52,472 nt of DNA from Erysipelotrichia bacterium (GCA_012520255.1 JAAYOQ010000020.1:1-52472), one strand, 5' to 3'. Shown: positions 8,355-17,920, counted from the stretch's first letter. Numbers and translations: made by a program. Notes: generated by a model from the letters alone, not told the origin.

Positions 8355-10244
8355 TTAAATCAATCTTTTCTTTCTGTAATAGATAGTTGCTATGACCATA
8401 CCCAGACCACTCAGCAGCATCATTGCCACCCACATCGTAATATTGATGTTGTCACCAGTTTCCGGAACAGGAGCTTCAGTATACACAGCATTAACAGTAG
8501 TGTTTTCTGTAATGTTGGTACCATCATGATCCCAAGCTCCAATATAGTCAGGTTTTTTAGGGACAGCAGGAGGATTTGTGACATTTTCACCATTTTGAAC
8601 TCCAATCACTGCCACCGTAGTTCCTTCAGCCACATAAGTTACTTCAAAGACCTGTATTGAATAGTCGATAAAGACCATGTCGTCTTCATTTGGCTCTGTC
8701 ACTCCATATCCTTCATTATTAAGCTGCTGCTTGTATTCTTTTCTTACAGCTATGATAGGAACTTTATCTGGAGCAACACTATTTGGATCAATGCTGACAA
8801 TTTTAGCAGTTCCTTCAATTATCAGTTCAGCATCTAAATACACACGTGCATCTTCCATCTTGTCAACCACACAGACAATGGTCTGCTGTTGCTTGCCTTC
8901 CTGAGAAGTTGCTGTAATTGAACCTCCAAAAACATTAATTATTACATCGTCAACTGCGATATCAATGGTTCCAAAAATATCTGAACTATCTGGTAGAGTA
9001 TTAGTGCCAATCAATTCGGTATCAATAACTTCTACTACAGATCCAGTACCCCAGAAAATAGAAAGTGCAATAACACCTGACAGATTGCTGTTTTTAATAC
9101 TAAGATTTGCGGTTTCACCAACAACCACCGCAAAACCTTCATCAGCAAAGACGGAGACGTTATCAAGTATCAGGTTAGCATTTTTCTTATCGATACTGAT
9201 TCCAGAAAAGATAACATCTTCTGTTTTACCCGTTATTTTATAATTGTTTATCTTAACTTCATCGGTTGTATCGATGATTATCCCTTTTTTATCTGATGAA
9301 GACAAAGTTTTTCCGTTACCATTAATGGTCACTTTTCCATTAATGCTAATTGAATTTTCAATATTAATGTCTTTTATAATATCTATATATGTATTTTTAG
9401 AACTTGCATAGTTGACAGCATCTTGAAGAGATTCGAAATAATACTCACAAAAACCACTGACTACTAAAGCAACAGGCTTAATAGTTTTCCCTTTGACAAC
9501 AGAATCATCATCGATATTGATATTCTCTGTTTCTGCTGCATTTATTATTGCTACAGAGTGATTGGCATTTTCATCAAATGCAATAATGTGACTGTCTATG
9601 ATATTTACAGCAGTATTTTCTGCACCAACTTCACCATCACTACTAAGAACAATTGCTCCATAGTCTTCATCAGGAGAATTTTCTATGCTCCTAATATCTG
9701 ATCTATCAATATTTATTATCATTTCCTTACCCCAGATGGTTATCCCGTAATTACCCACTATAAAACTGTCAGTAATATTAACAACAGATTCACTAGCTGC
9801 AGAGCCAAAAAGCAGTGCAAAAGTAGGAACCTCAGGAGGAGAACCACCATAAATTTTTACCTCCGTAAAAGTCAGAGTACCGCCAGCATAACAAGAAATA
9901 CCAAATCTGGTAGTCTTAGCAACAACCGATAACTTCTTAAGGGTAACATTAGGCGAGTAAATAGTAATTGCAGAACTTGTTCCACTATATACACCTGTAT
10001 AAGTAAAGGTAAAAGAATTCCCATCAAGTATGACAGATTTATTAATTATAATTCCTTCACTACTGGTGACATCTTTCAGCAGTAAAACCGTATCACCATC
10101 GTTTGCAGCATTAAGAGCCTGCTGTATTGTGGCATATTCAATATCGCCAACTTTAGCCTCATTTCCTTCTGCGCTTATAGTAGCAGGAAAACAGCAGATC
10201 AGTACTGCAAAAAATACTAAAATTTTCAAAATAAACTTTTTCAT
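8355..10244 (-). CDS. Sortase-anchored surface protein with a beta-helix repeat region
   Basis: A 629-residue exported protein. The start at 10244 is preferred over an upstream one because GGAGAAAG sits 7 nt before it and a clean signal peptide follows (MKKFILKILVFFAVLICC, cleavage near ISA-EG). The body holds two pectate-lyase-like parallel beta-helix sections, each opened by an IQQALNAANDGDTV- or LQDAVNYASSKNT-type motif. A Listeria-Bacteroides (InlB B) type repeat (VTYVAEGT to VNAVYTE) comes next, then a cell-wall sorting signal VPETGD, a hydrophobic helix and a KKRLI tail. It is probably displayed on the wall by a sortase encoded elsewhere. The ligand or substrate is unknown. Confidence 0.85.
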   Translation of the reverse strand: MKKFILKILVFFAVLICCFPATISAEGNEAKVGDIEYATIQQALNAANDGDTVLLLKDVTSSEGIIINKSVILDGNSFTFTYTGVYSGTSSAITIYSPNVTLKKLSVVAKTTRFGISCYAGGTLTFTEVKIYGGSPPEVPTFALLFGSAASESVVNITDSFIVGNYGITIWGKEMIINIDRSDIRSIENSPDEDYGAIVLSSDGEVGAENTAVNIIDSHIIAFDENANHSVAIINAAETENINIDDDSVVKGKTIKPVALVVSGFCEYYFESLQDAVNYASSKNTYIDIIKDINIENSISINGKVTINGNGKTLSSSDKKGIIIDTTDEVKINNYKITGKTEDVIFSGISIDKKNANLILDNVSVFADEGFAVVVGETANLSIKNSNLSGVIALSIFWGTGSVVEVIDTELIGTNTLPDSSDIFGTIDIAVDDVIINVFGGSITATSQEGKQQQTIVCVVDKMEDARVYLDAELIIEGTAKIVSIDPNSVAPDKVPIIAVRKEYKQQLNNEGYGVTEPNEDDMVFIDYSIQVFEVTYVAEGTTVAVIGVQNGENVTNPPAVPKKPDYIGAWDHDGTNITENTTVNAVYTEAPVPETGDNINITMWVAMMLLSGLGMVIATIYYRKKRLI

Positions 10245-10496
10245 AATATTCTTTCTCCTCATAGTTTGTTTTTTTAAAATAAAGTATCCCTCAAACATTT
10301 GTCATGTCCTTATTGCTTTTTACAGTTACATTAAACAAGAAAGATAATCTGATTTCAAGATAATCCTCTGCATCATATAATTGTAAGCAAAATAAAATCA
10401 TTATATCCTTGACTTTGTTATTATTCTTTTTTTAAGAAAATAATATATACTCATAATAATTTTATCATATTTATATTTTATAAATCAATATTTTTT

Positions 10497-10534
10497 TGTT
10501 TTAATTTTGGGATTTTCGTTTTTAATTTTGGGAT
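10497..10534. repeat. Tandem iterons resembling an IS21-type end
   Basis: The unit TTTTAATTTTGGGATT occurs twice about 21 bp apart. Read on the minus strand it is ATCCCAAAATTAAAA twice. Repeated binding-site-like units near the termini are a feature of IS21-family elements. No transposase gene is nearby, so this would be a relic. Family assignment is inference. Confidence 0.4.
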
Positions 10535-10548
10535 TAGTTGCTATTCGG

Positions 10549-10652
10549 CGACAAATGGTTTATTGAATATAAAAACGGTCTAACTTTTCAATTAATAGAT
10601 AAACCGTTATTTAAACTGATAAATGAATTGTATAAAGACGTCTAAAGACTTT
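10549..10652 (+). pseudogene. Decayed gene remnant, repeated at the window's right end
   Basis: A block of about 75 bp matches 52231-52308 closely and includes a 22-bp identical core. In this copy one frame reads about 32 residues (start DKWFIEYKNGLTF, end NELYKDV) to a TAA at about 10650. A stop lies shortly upstream and no start codon or ribosome site precedes it. I read it as the C-terminal scrap of a once-dispersed gene. The protein is not recognised. Confidence 0.45.
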
Positions 10653-10923
10653 TTACAGGCATAATATGATTTCAGTATAAATGTATCCTTTGCTTTTTAT
10701 CAGTATCAGTTAATATATCTTCAATTAATAGAACCTGTGATTTTCTTTGAAATTTATTCATTTTGTGGATAAAACCTCTTGATAAGTTTTTTCATTCGCT
10801 TAATGGTAACTAATATTTTTTCTATCTTTTAAGATAAATATGTGTGGGACATTACTCACATTTTTATCACATGATAAGAGGGCTAAACCTCTTAACAGTA
10901 CTAATTCAAATTATTCGAATTAA

Positions 10924-11625
10924 CTATTTCGTTACAACCCCTTGAAAATATTCTTCACCCTCAATTCGATAAGAAATATCATTAAATTTATCTAGATAAA
11001 ACTTGCTGTTTTCATATCTGATTAAACAGATACAGCAATTACTTACCAATCCTACCCTTTTTTTATAATTTGGAAACATAACATCAATAAGGGCATCAAG
11101 AGCACAGCTGCTTGTCGCCACAAGAACATTTCCACCCTCTTTATTTTCGGAAACAATTTGTTCTATTGCTTTTTTAAGTCTCTTACATAAATCATCGAAC
11201 CTTTCAACTGTATCATTATTTTTACTAATCATTCTACTTATTTCAGATGGAGACAATGTTTCCTCCAATTTCTTATAATCGCCAAATGGCACATTTATTT
11301 TTTCAAATATTGGTCTCAACATCTTTTCATCATGCTGACCCTGGTAAGTGCCATAGCCCATTTCTCTTAACTTTTTATCAATAATAAGTTCAGTTTCATC
11401 ACCATAACAATTTTCTTGTAATATCAATTTTGCTGTTTCATATTGTCTGGCAATATCTCCACTATATACTTTATTGAAACGAATTTTTCTTAGTCCATAA
11501 CCCGTACATTTTCCTTGAAAAATACCCAACTCTGTTAAAGGAGAATCGTTCCATCCCTGAACAGTGTTATTAGTGTTATAAATCGTTTGGCCATGCCTGG
11601 TAATATAAATATATAATGGTTTCAT
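10924..11625 (-). CDS. Histidine phosphatase family protein (phosphoglycerate mutase-like)
   Basis: A 233-residue branch-1 histidine phosphatase. The catalytic RHGQT motif is at about residues 9-13, followed by NDSPLTELG, a second conserved Arg in the DIARQYETA region, a Glu in LREMGYGTYQGQ, and a likely second catalytic position at LVATSSCALDAL. In that last motif the His usual in this family (typically SHG) is not obvious, so activity is uncertain. The ATG at 11625 is chosen for its GGGGAGG site. It is probably a small-molecule phosphatase; the substrate is unknown. Confidence 0.8.
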   Translation of the reverse strand: MKPLYIYITRHGQTIYNTNNTVQGWNDSPLTELGIFQGKCTGYGLRKIRFNKVYSGDIARQYETAKLILQENCYGDETELIIDKKLREMGYGTYQGQHDEKMLRPIFEKINVPFGDYKKLEETLSPSEISRMISKNNDTVERFDDLCKRLKKAIEQIVSENKEGGNVLVATSSCALDALIDVMFPNYKKRVGLVSNCCICLIRYENSKFYLDKFNDISYRIEGEEYFQGVVTK

Positions 11626-11706
11626 ATTTCCTCCCCTGATAAAAATTAAATACTTCAACCATTATAGCATACAAAAAGTAGAAGGCATTTCTTCTACTTT
11701 GCATTT

Positions 11707-13596
11707 CTAGTTATTTGCTTCTTTCATTAACTGACAGATCTTATTTGAAAAATCTACCGGATCATCAACTGGGAATCCTTCAATTAATAGTGCCTGCTGA
11801 TACAGAAGATCAGCATAATCATCAATACTGTCTTTTCTAGTTTCATAGACCTTTTGTAAAACTTTGAAAATTTCATGATCTGGATTTATTTCTAAAATCT
11901 TGGTCGCTTTAACCTCTTCATTTGTTGGAAGTTGAGCCAGATATTTTTCCATTTCCATTGAAATTCCCATATCATCGGCTACAAGACAGACTGGATGAGT
12001 TTTTAATCTTGAAGAAATTCTTACTTCTTTTACTTTATCCGCTAAGGCTTTTGATAAATCTTCAAATAAACCTTTATTATCTTGAGTTAGTTTTTCTTTT
12101 TCTGTCTTTTCTTCTTCACTTTCAATATCAGTGCTGGCTTTTTGGGCACTTTGGAATACTTTTCCATCATAATCTCTCATCATCATGATGACAAACTCAT
12201 CAATATTATCTAAAAAGTATAACACTTCATAACCTTTATCAACTAACTGTTCAAGTTGAGGTATTTTTTTAATCTGCTCAATTGAAGTGCCGCTCGCATA
12301 ATAAATTTCATTTTGATTTTCCAGCATTCTTTCTTTATATTCCTTTAAAGTAACGTATTTGTCTTCTTTTGAAGAATAGAATAAAAGTAAATCCTGAAGT
12401 TCTTTTTTATGCATTCCATAATCACTGTAAACACCATATTTTAAGGCATAGCCAAAATTCTGGAAGAACTCTTCATATTTTTCTCTTTCTTTAACCAGCA
12501 TATTGACTAGAGTCGATTTAATTCTTTTAGAAACTGACTTATTTATAGCTTGCAGCTGTGAATCCTGCTGCAATATTTCTCTGGAAATATTTAAACTTAC
12601 ATCATCAGTGTCAATCAAACCTTTCACAAAATTATAGTAAGGTGGAATCATATCTTTAGCATCAGACATGATAAAGACACCTTTTGAATATAGTTGCAAT
12701 CCTGCCTGATAATCTTTCGAATAGAAATCAAATGGTACTTTGGAAGGGATATACAGTAAGGCCTTATAGTTGACTTTTCCTTCTAGAGAATAATGAATAA
12801 CTTCAAGTGGATTGTTCCAGTCGCCGAATTGTGATTTATAAAAAGAATTATAATCTTCTTCGGTAATATCTTTTTTATTTCTGCGCCATAAAGGAACCAT
12901 TGTATTTAATGTCTTTTCTTCTTCAACAGTTTCATATTCTCCTTCTTTACCTTCAACTTCAACAGATTTTTCAACCATCATTGTTATTGGGTAACGGATA
13001 TAATCAGAATATTTTTTAACTAATGATTCAATAGTATATTTATCTAAATATTCTGAATAATATGTTTCTTCACTATCTTCTCTTAAATGCAGAGAAATCT
13101 TTGTTCCTATATCCTGCCTGTCTGTTTCATCTATTGTATAGCCATCCTGTCCTGAAGAAACCCATCTGTATCCTGGCTCGTCGGTTTTCTTGGTTTCAAC
13201 TACAATTTTTTGAGCAACCATGAAAGCTGAATAGAATCCAACACCAAACTGTCCAATAATATCAATTTCTTCATTTTTCTCTAAAGCGTTTTTGAAATCC
13301 ATCGATCCAGAATGAGCAATCGTACCCAGATTTTCTTCTAAATCCTTTTTGTTCATTCCTATTCCGTTATCTTCAATAATTAAAATACGATTTTCCTTGT
13401 CAATTGAGATAGAGATAGACAAAGGCTTTTCACTTGCTAGTGTATTATCTGTTAAAGAAAGATAATGCCTTTTATCCAATGCATCTGAAGCATTAGAGAT
13501 TAACTCTCTTAAAAATATCTCCTTATTTGTGTAGATTGAATTTATCATCAAATCTAATAGTCTTTTTGATTCTGTCTTAAACTGTTTTTTTGCCAT
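11707..13596 (-). CDS. htpG: Chaperone HtpG (bacterial Hsp90)
   Basis: A 629-residue ATP-dependent cytosolic chaperone of the Hsp90 family. The N-terminal GHKL ATPase motifs are intact: LISNASDALDK (about 33-43), EDNGIGMNKKDL (about 75-86) and IGQFGVGFYSAFM (about 111-123). The middle domain with its catalytic-loop region (SREILQQDSQL) and the C-terminal dimerisation domain follow, giving full family length. A CIRCE element and a clear sigma-A promoter lie directly upstream, so HrcA-controlled heat-shock expression is likely. Confidence 0.96.
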   Translation of the reverse strand: MAKKQFKTESKRLLDLMINSIYTNKEIFLRELISNASDALDKRHYLSLTDNTLASEKPLSISISIDKENRILIIEDNGIGMNKKDLEENLGTIAHSGSMDFKNALEKNEEIDIIGQFGVGFYSAFMVAQKIVVETKKTDEPGYRWVSSGQDGYTIDETDRQDIGTKISLHLREDSEETYYSEYLDKYTIESLVKKYSDYIRYPITMMVEKSVEVEGKEGEYETVEEEKTLNTMVPLWRRNKKDITEEDYNSFYKSQFGDWNNPLEVIHYSLEGKVNYKALLYIPSKVPFDFYSKDYQAGLQLYSKGVFIMSDAKDMIPPYYNFVKGLIDTDDVSLNISREILQQDSQLQAINKSVSKRIKSTLVNMLVKEREKYEEFFQNFGYALKYGVYSDYGMHKKELQDLLLFYSSKEDKYVTLKEYKERMLENQNEIYYASGTSIEQIKKIPQLEQLVDKGYEVLYFLDNIDEFVIMMMRDYDGKVFQSAQKASTDIESEEEKTEKEKLTQDNKGLFEDLSKALADKVKEVRISSRLKTHPVCLVADDMGISMEMEKYLAQLPTNEEVKATKILEINPDHEIFKVLQKVYETRKDSIDDYADLLYQQALLIEGFPVDDPVDFSNKICQLMKEANN

Positions 13597-13614
13597 CTAA
13601 TCACTCCTTATCTT

Positions 13615-13641
13615 TTAGCACTCTAACCGTTCGACTGCTAA
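13615..13641 (-). promoter_or_regulatory. CIRCE operator (HrcA site) upstream of htpG
   Basis: TTAGCACTC, nine bases, then GACTGCTAA. This matches the CIRCE inverted repeat TTAGCACTC-N9-GAGTGCTAA with one mismatch. It sits between the -10 box and the htpG ribosome site, the normal place for HrcA repression. Confidence 0.85.
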
Positions 13642-13642
13642 T

Positions 13643-13671
13643 ATTATAACCGATGGTTTGAAAATTATCAA
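13643..13671 (-). promoter_or_regulatory. Sigma-A type promoter of htpG
   Basis: On the minus strand: TTGATA (13666-13671), a 17-bp spacer and a perfect TATAAT (13643-13648), immediately upstream of the CIRCE element. The -35 box abuts the 3' end of the WYL regulator gene. Confidence 0.75.
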
Positions 13672-14613
13672 CTATTTATTATCTTCTATTGCTCTGTAAC
13701 ACATTTGAAGATATTGTTCTCTTACTTTTTCTGGTCCCAATATTTTTATTTGACCATTAAAGCCAAACACCCATCTGAAAAATGTTAATGAAACATTGAT
13801 ATTTGCTTCACAGTAAAAATTTTCTCCATCTTTAGCTGTTAAAATCATTTCTTCTCCAAATTGACTATCAATTTCCGAAAACAACTTCTTATCAAACTTT
13901 AATTTTACAGACATTTTTTCACCACTATACATACCGAATGTTTGTCTCATATATTCATTAACATCAAATTTTATCTCCTCATAGGTATTTTCCATTATTT
14001 CAATTGCATCCATCTTGTCTAATCTGAAGGTATTGAATTTATTGTATTTTTTCCCATAGCAAATCAAATAATACTTATCATCATCAACTAACATGTTGAT
14101 TGGGTAATAAATATAATTTTTACCTCGATATTTCTTTTTCTTTTTTTCATCCAAATCATAATATCTGAATCTTATTTCTTTTTTATGACTGATTGCTTCC
14201 AATAGTTTCTCAACATTAATCAATAAATCAGCATATTCCGTTTTCTTATTAAAATAATCACCGCTATTGATAATTTCTCTATTAAATCTGTTAGTCAGGG
14301 AAGTTAATTTTTCAATTATTTCAACACTTGTTTTTTTGCTTAAAAATCTGCTGGCTTTAACCATATCGATAAGAACTCTCAACTCACTGGCTTCAAACAT
14401 TTCATCATCAAAATAATAACCGTCTTTGTTTTTAGCAATTGAATATCCCATCTCATCTAACTGCTTTACATCATTATAGATAGTTTTTCTTTCCACATCG
14501 ATTGACTTAGTTTTCAGATAGGAAATTAATACTTCAGCATTAACTCCATTATCATAATTTGTGTTTTCCTTCAGGTATTCCAACACCAACATTATTCTTT
14601 TCTTATTACTCAT
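13672..14613 (-). CDS. WYL-domain transcriptional regulator
   Basis: A 313-residue DNA-binding regulator. An N-terminal winged helix-turn-helix (about 1-70, ERKTIYNDVKQLDEMGY recognition region) is followed by a WYL domain (about 130-220, with YYPINMLVDDDKYYLICYG) and a C-terminal WCX-like extension. WYL regulators usually sense a nucleic acid or small ligand. The start at 14613 is preferred because GGTGAT lies upstream; the longer frame lacks a site. No partner gene adjoins, and htpG downstream has its own promoter. Target unknown. Confidence 0.85.
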   Translation of the reverse strand: MSNKKRIMLVLEYLKENTNYDNGVNAEVLISYLKTKSIDVERKTIYNDVKQLDEMGYSIAKNKDGYYFDDEMFEASELRVLIDMVKASRFLSKKTSVEIIEKLTSLTNRFNREIINSGDYFNKKTEYADLLINVEKLLEAISHKKEIRFRYYDLDEKKKKKYRGKNYIYYPINMLVDDDKYYLICYGKKYNKFNTFRLDKMDAIEIMENTYEEIKFDVNEYMRQTFGMYSGEKMSVKLKFDKKLFSEIDSQFGEEMILTAKDGENFYCEANINVSLTFFRWVFGFNGQIKILGPEKVREQYLQMCYRAIEDNK

Positions 14614-14709
14614 TTTTATCACCAGAACAATTATATCACAGTCCAATTATTTACACAGTTATATTTTATAAACTTGTTAGAATTTAATTGTAATCAAGGA
14701 GGATCTGTT

Positions 14710-15231
14710 ATGAAAAAATCTTATTTAATTATTGCATCTTTTACTCTTATTTTATTTTCGCTGGCTAGCTTTATTAATCAACATTACTTCCTTTCACTTC
14801 TTTCTATTGTTGTGTCAGTTTTAATTTTAGTTACCATAATTATTATCGAAAAAGGAAAAATTTATTTAGACATTCTTGATTTATTTATTGTTGTAATCCA
14901 GTTAATTTTAATCACTCTATTTGTCAAGCAGATAAAAGAAATTTCTATCAATCATATTTATATCAGTCTGATATTCACTTTATTCAATTTGATTTACCAC
15001 AAAGCTATTGCCACCTTAAACAACCAAAAACAAAAGTACTGTTATACCGTAAGCATTATTATGTTATCCATTCTTTTTACTCTTGTAGTTTTTTTAGACT
15101 TAATTATGATTATAATATTCTCTCTAGAAGCTACTTTAGTCTTTAATTATTTAACCTTTCTGTTTATTATCTTTTTTCCTACCCTGCTGTTAGGATTTCC
15201 TTATATTTTCTTTCAACAGTCAAAAGCCTGA
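14710..15231 (+). CDS. Hypothetical membrane protein
   Basis: A 173-residue, very hydrophobic protein with five predicted membrane helices spread over its length and few charged residues. It is not recognised. The start is fixed by a strong AAGGAGG site 8 nt before the ATG at 14710. It stands alone with its own terminator, divergent from the WYL regulator gene. Confidence 0.65.
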   Translation: MKKSYLIIASFTLILFSLASFINQHYFLSLLSIVVSVLILVTIIIIEKGKIYLDILDLFIVVIQLILITLFVKQIKEISINHIYISLIFTLFNLIYHKAIATLNNQKQKYCYTVSIIMLSILFTLVVFLDLIMIIIFSLEATLVFNYLTFLFIIFFPTLLLGFPYIFFQQSKA

Positions 15232-15246
15232 TAAAAGGCTTTTTTA
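15222..15246 (+). terminator. Terminator overlapping a stop codon
   Basis: Stem AAAAGCCT (15222-15229) with AGGCTTTT (15236-15243) plus a T run. The hairpin contains the TGA stop of the preceding gene. Confidence 0.8.
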
Positions 15247-15310
15247 TTGAATATCTAAAGAAATAATGCTTTAATTTATACGATGATAAAATTAGAAAGC
15301 AGGTAAAGTT

Positions 15311-16075
15311 ATGAGAATACTGGTCGCAAATGATGATGGTTTTTATGCTGAAGGGTTAAAATGTTTAGTTAACGAAATGAAGAAATTAGGGGAAGTAGTG
15401 GTAATAGCTCCGGCTTATCATCAGTCAGGTGCCGGTCATTCTATTACTTTCAATCAGATTGTCAAGGTTGAAAAGGAAATGTATGATGAAGAAACTGAAG
15501 GATATAAAGTTTATGGAACCCCTAAAGATTGTGTTGAGCTTGGTTTAAGTGCCATAGTGGAAGATATTGATTTTGTTATTTCAGGAATCAATCAAGGTGG
15601 CAATTTATCTAGTGATATCCCAAGTAGTGGTACCTGCGGTGCTGCCTGTGGAGCTTTACCGTTTGGAATACCTGCTATGGCTGTTTCCTTAGGTTGGGCT
15701 GAACACTTTGATTATTCAGCTGCAGCTGAAGTTGCCTTTAAGGTAGCAGAGTGGTTTATCAAACAACCGTTCAACAAAGAATTTGTCTTAAATGTCAATG
15801 TTCCCAATATTCCAGCAGAAGAAATAAAAGGTTATACGGTTGCTGGTTTTGGAGGCTATCCTCAGTATCATATGGATTTGACCCCCACATTTGATGGCAA
15901 GTACTATCACTACAATACTAGAAGTACCAGTTTTACCTTTCACTATACAAATCATTCTCTATCAGGCGATTTATACGCCCTTGATAAGGGTTATATAACT
16001 TTAACTCCAATAAATCTAAACATGGTTAAAGAATCTGACTTGCCATTATTAGAGAAAGCCTGGAACAATAAATAA
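15311..16075 (+). CDS. surE: 5'/3'-nucleotidase SurE
   Basis: A 254-residue member of the SurE family, metal-dependent nucleoside-monophosphate phosphatases of the cytosol. The N-terminal VANDDGFYAEG (residues 4-14) carries the metal-binding Asp pair. PAYHQSGAGHSIT (about 37-49) and SGINQGGNLSSDIPSSGTCGAA (split here as SGINQGGN at about 94-101 and SSGTCGAA) are the other signature motifs. Length is normal. The C-terminal half ends in the usual GYITLTPI strand. A single gene. Confidence 0.93.
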   Translation: MRILVANDDGFYAEGLKCLVNEMKKLGEVVVIAPAYHQSGAGHSITFNQIVKVEKEMYDEETEGYKVYGTPKDCVELGLSAIVEDIDFVISGINQGGNLSSDIPSSGTCGAACGALPFGIPAMAVSLGWAEHFDYSAAAEVAFKVAEWFIKQPFNKEFVLNVNVPNIPAEEIKGYTVAGFGGYPQYHMDLTPTFDGKYYHYNTRSTSFTFHYTNHSLSGDLYALDKGYITLTPINLNMVKESDLPLLEKAWNNK

Positions 16076-16095
16076 ATCCTCCATCAAGAGGATTT
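16074..16095. terminator. Short convergent terminator
   Basis: Stem AAATCCTC (16074-16081) with GAGGATTT (16088-16095) between surE and the aldo/keto reductase gene. The T tails are weak on both strands. Confidence 0.6.
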
Positions 16096-16099
16096 TAAA

Positions 16100-17275
16100 T
16101 TACAATTTTTTAGCGGCTTCTTCTCTTTCAAGACAGATTTGTTCCCAACTCGGAAGTTTTTCCATCATTTCAGACAATTCATTTAAACTGCCGGGAATAT
16201 CAATGTTTTGAGGACAGATACTACTGCAATTTCCACAGCCTATACAATTGTGAGGCTTTTTTTCTTCATCCATAAATTCTATTCTCATTGAAGTATTAGA
16301 AGAGGGATAAAATAATAAATCATTATAGATTTCCAATAGTGTTGGAATATCTAAATTCATGGGACAACCTTCCACACAATACTGACATTTTGTGCAAGGA
16401 ACTCCTTTTTTCAAGGTTTCAGCAATCTCCAGAAGTAGATTTACTTCCTCTTCGGTAATCAGGCTTTCATTTTTAAAAGTATTGACATTGTCAATCATCT
16501 GATCAATATTACTCATTCCACTTAAAACCATCTTGACATTATCCAGTCTTTTTAAAAACTCAAATCCCCAACTGGCAATTGATTTATCAGCTCTTAGTGC
16601 TAACAGTTTCCTTTCGCTTTCCTCATTGAGTGAAGCCAGTCTTCCTCCTCTTACCGGCTCCATTACCCAAACAGGAATATTTCTTTTAGTCAGTAATTCA
16701 TATTTTTCCTTAGCCTGTTGCATAGTCCAATCCAGATAATTCAACTGAATCTGACAAAACTCCATTTTATCTCCATGAAGGTCTAAAAACTTTTCTAACA
16801 CTTGTAAAGTAGCATGAGTACTGAAACCTAGATGTTTTATTCTTCCCAGCTCTTTTTGTTGAACGAAATAATCAATAATTTTCCATCTTTCATCCAGATA
16901 AGTCTCAATAGATTTATCATTAACATTATGAAGCAAATAAAAGTCAAAGTATTCAACTTTACATTTCTTTAATTGCTCTTCAAAAATCTCTTCAGGATTA
17001 TAACCCGTCGAAAGAATCTGATGTCCAGGATATTTTGTCGCCAAATAAAAGCTGTCTCTAGGATATTGGGCCAACACCTTACCAATGGCAATCTCTGAAT
17101 TACCATCATGATAAGGATAAGCTGTATCAAAATAGTTGACACCATTGTTAATCGCATATTCAACCATTTCTTCCAATTGTTGTTGATCAATTTCACCATT
17201 TTCATTTAATGGTAATCTCATTAAACCAAAACCTAATAAACTGAGTTTTTCATCGCAGACAATATTATATTTCAT
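16100..17275 (-). CDS. Aldo/keto reductase with a C-terminal ferredoxin domain
   Basis: A 391-residue fusion. Residues 1-280 are an aldo/keto reductase TIM barrel with the tetrad region DTAYPYHDGNSE (Asp and Tyr), Lys in LATKYP and His in LLHNV. Residues 285-375 carry two 4Fe-4S-type cysteine clusters, CTKCQYCVEGCP and CIGCGNCSSICP. Such fusions are common in anaerobes and probably couple NAD(P)H or ferredoxin to carbonyl reduction. The substrate is unknown. The flavodoxin-like gene lies 15 nt upstream, so the two are cotranscribed. Confidence 0.88.
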   Translation of the reverse strand: MKYNIVCDEKLSLLGFGLMRLPLNENGEIDQQQLEEMVEYAINNGVNYFDTAYPYHDGNSEIAIGKVLAQYPRDSFYLATKYPGHQILSTGYNPEEIFEEQLKKCKVEYFDFYLLHNVNDKSIETYLDERWKIIDYFVQQKELGRIKHLGFSTHATLQVLEKFLDLHGDKMEFCQIQLNYLDWTMQQAKEKYELLTKRNIPVWVMEPVRGGRLASLNEESERKLLALRADKSIASWGFEFLKRLDNVKMVLSGMSNIDQMIDNVNTFKNESLITEEEVNLLLEIAETLKKGVPCTKCQYCVEGCPMNLDIPTLLEIYNDLLFYPSSNTSMRIEFMDEEKKPHNCIGCGNCSSICPQNIDIPGSLNELSEMMEKLPSWEQICLEREEAAKKL

Positions 17276-17290
17276 AACTGACCTCTCTTT

Positions 17291-17920
17291 TTATCTAATA
17301 AAATTGGTTCTAAAATTCTTTTTCTCCTGTTTTGGTGGCTCTATACCATTTTCTTTAGCCACTTTGATGCACTTAAGATAATAAGCCATATTTCTAGCCA
17401 GGGTTCTCATTGTCTGTAAACCTTCCAAGTCCTCTTTAGCTTCATCAGCGCTGTTACCAAACACCATATTCCAATAACCGGAAGAGATAATTGTCATCTC
17501 AGAAATACCTAAATACTTTATCAGCTGGGAATAGGCTGATGTGGTACCTGCTCTTCTGGAGACTACTACTACTGCCCCTGGTTTAAGTCTGAAAAGCTCT
17601 TTTTCAGCAGAATAAAATACTCTATCCAGAAAAGAAGTTATCGCTCCGGAAGCACCCGCATAATGGACTGCAGAGCCAAAAACAAACCCATCAGCATCTT
17701 TGGCCTTTGCTTGAAATTCATTTACCAGATCGTTTCTAAAACAGCCATTTTTATTTTTTCTACAATACAAACAACCAATACAGCCAGCAATTGGTTCAGT
17801 GCCAAGCCATATAATTTCTGTTTCAATGTTTTCCTCATTTAAAACTTTGCATATTTCTTCTAAAGCTGAATTTGTTGTTCCATATTGATGAGGACTGCCG
17901 TTAACTAAAAGAACTTTCAT
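17291..17920 (-). CDS. Flavodoxin-like NAD(P)H-dependent oxidoreductase
   Basis: A 209-residue FMN-binding protein of the NADPH-dependent FMN reductase / iron-sulfur flavoprotein type. The phosphate loop is NGSPHQYGTTNS (about 6-17). A cysteine-rich stretch GCIGCLYCRKNKNGC follows near residue 50, then the flavin-contact motif GSAVHYAGASG. The start at 17920 has an AAAGGAAAG site; the longer frame begins within it. First gene of a two-gene redox operon with the aldo/keto reductase, which suggests electron transfer between them. Confidence 0.83.
   Translation of the reverse strand: MKVLLVNGSPHQYGTTNSALEEICKVLNEENIETEIIWLGTEPIAGCIGCLYCRKNKNGCFRNDLVNEFQAKAKDADGFVFGSAVHYAGASGAITSFLDRVFYSAEKELFRLKPGAVVVVSRRAGTTSAYSQLIKYLGISEMTIISSGYWNMVFGNSADEAKEDLEGLQTMRTLARNMAYYLKCIKVAKENGIEPPKQEKKNFRTNFIR

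Larger units (their letters stand above)
10245..10923. other. Gene-free AT-rich intergenic region with decayed mobile DNA
   Basis: About 680 bp without an intact gene. It contains a twice-repeated unit resembling an insertion-sequence end (10497-10534) and a remnant repeated near the right end of the window (10549-10652). Both are listed separately. Nothing else is recognisable. Confidence 0.6.

Noticed and set aside
8307-10347. Several plus-strand open frames over the surface-protein gene
   Set aside because: They are shadows of the minus-strand gene, with no ribosome sites and Ser/Thr-rich composition typical of antisense frames.
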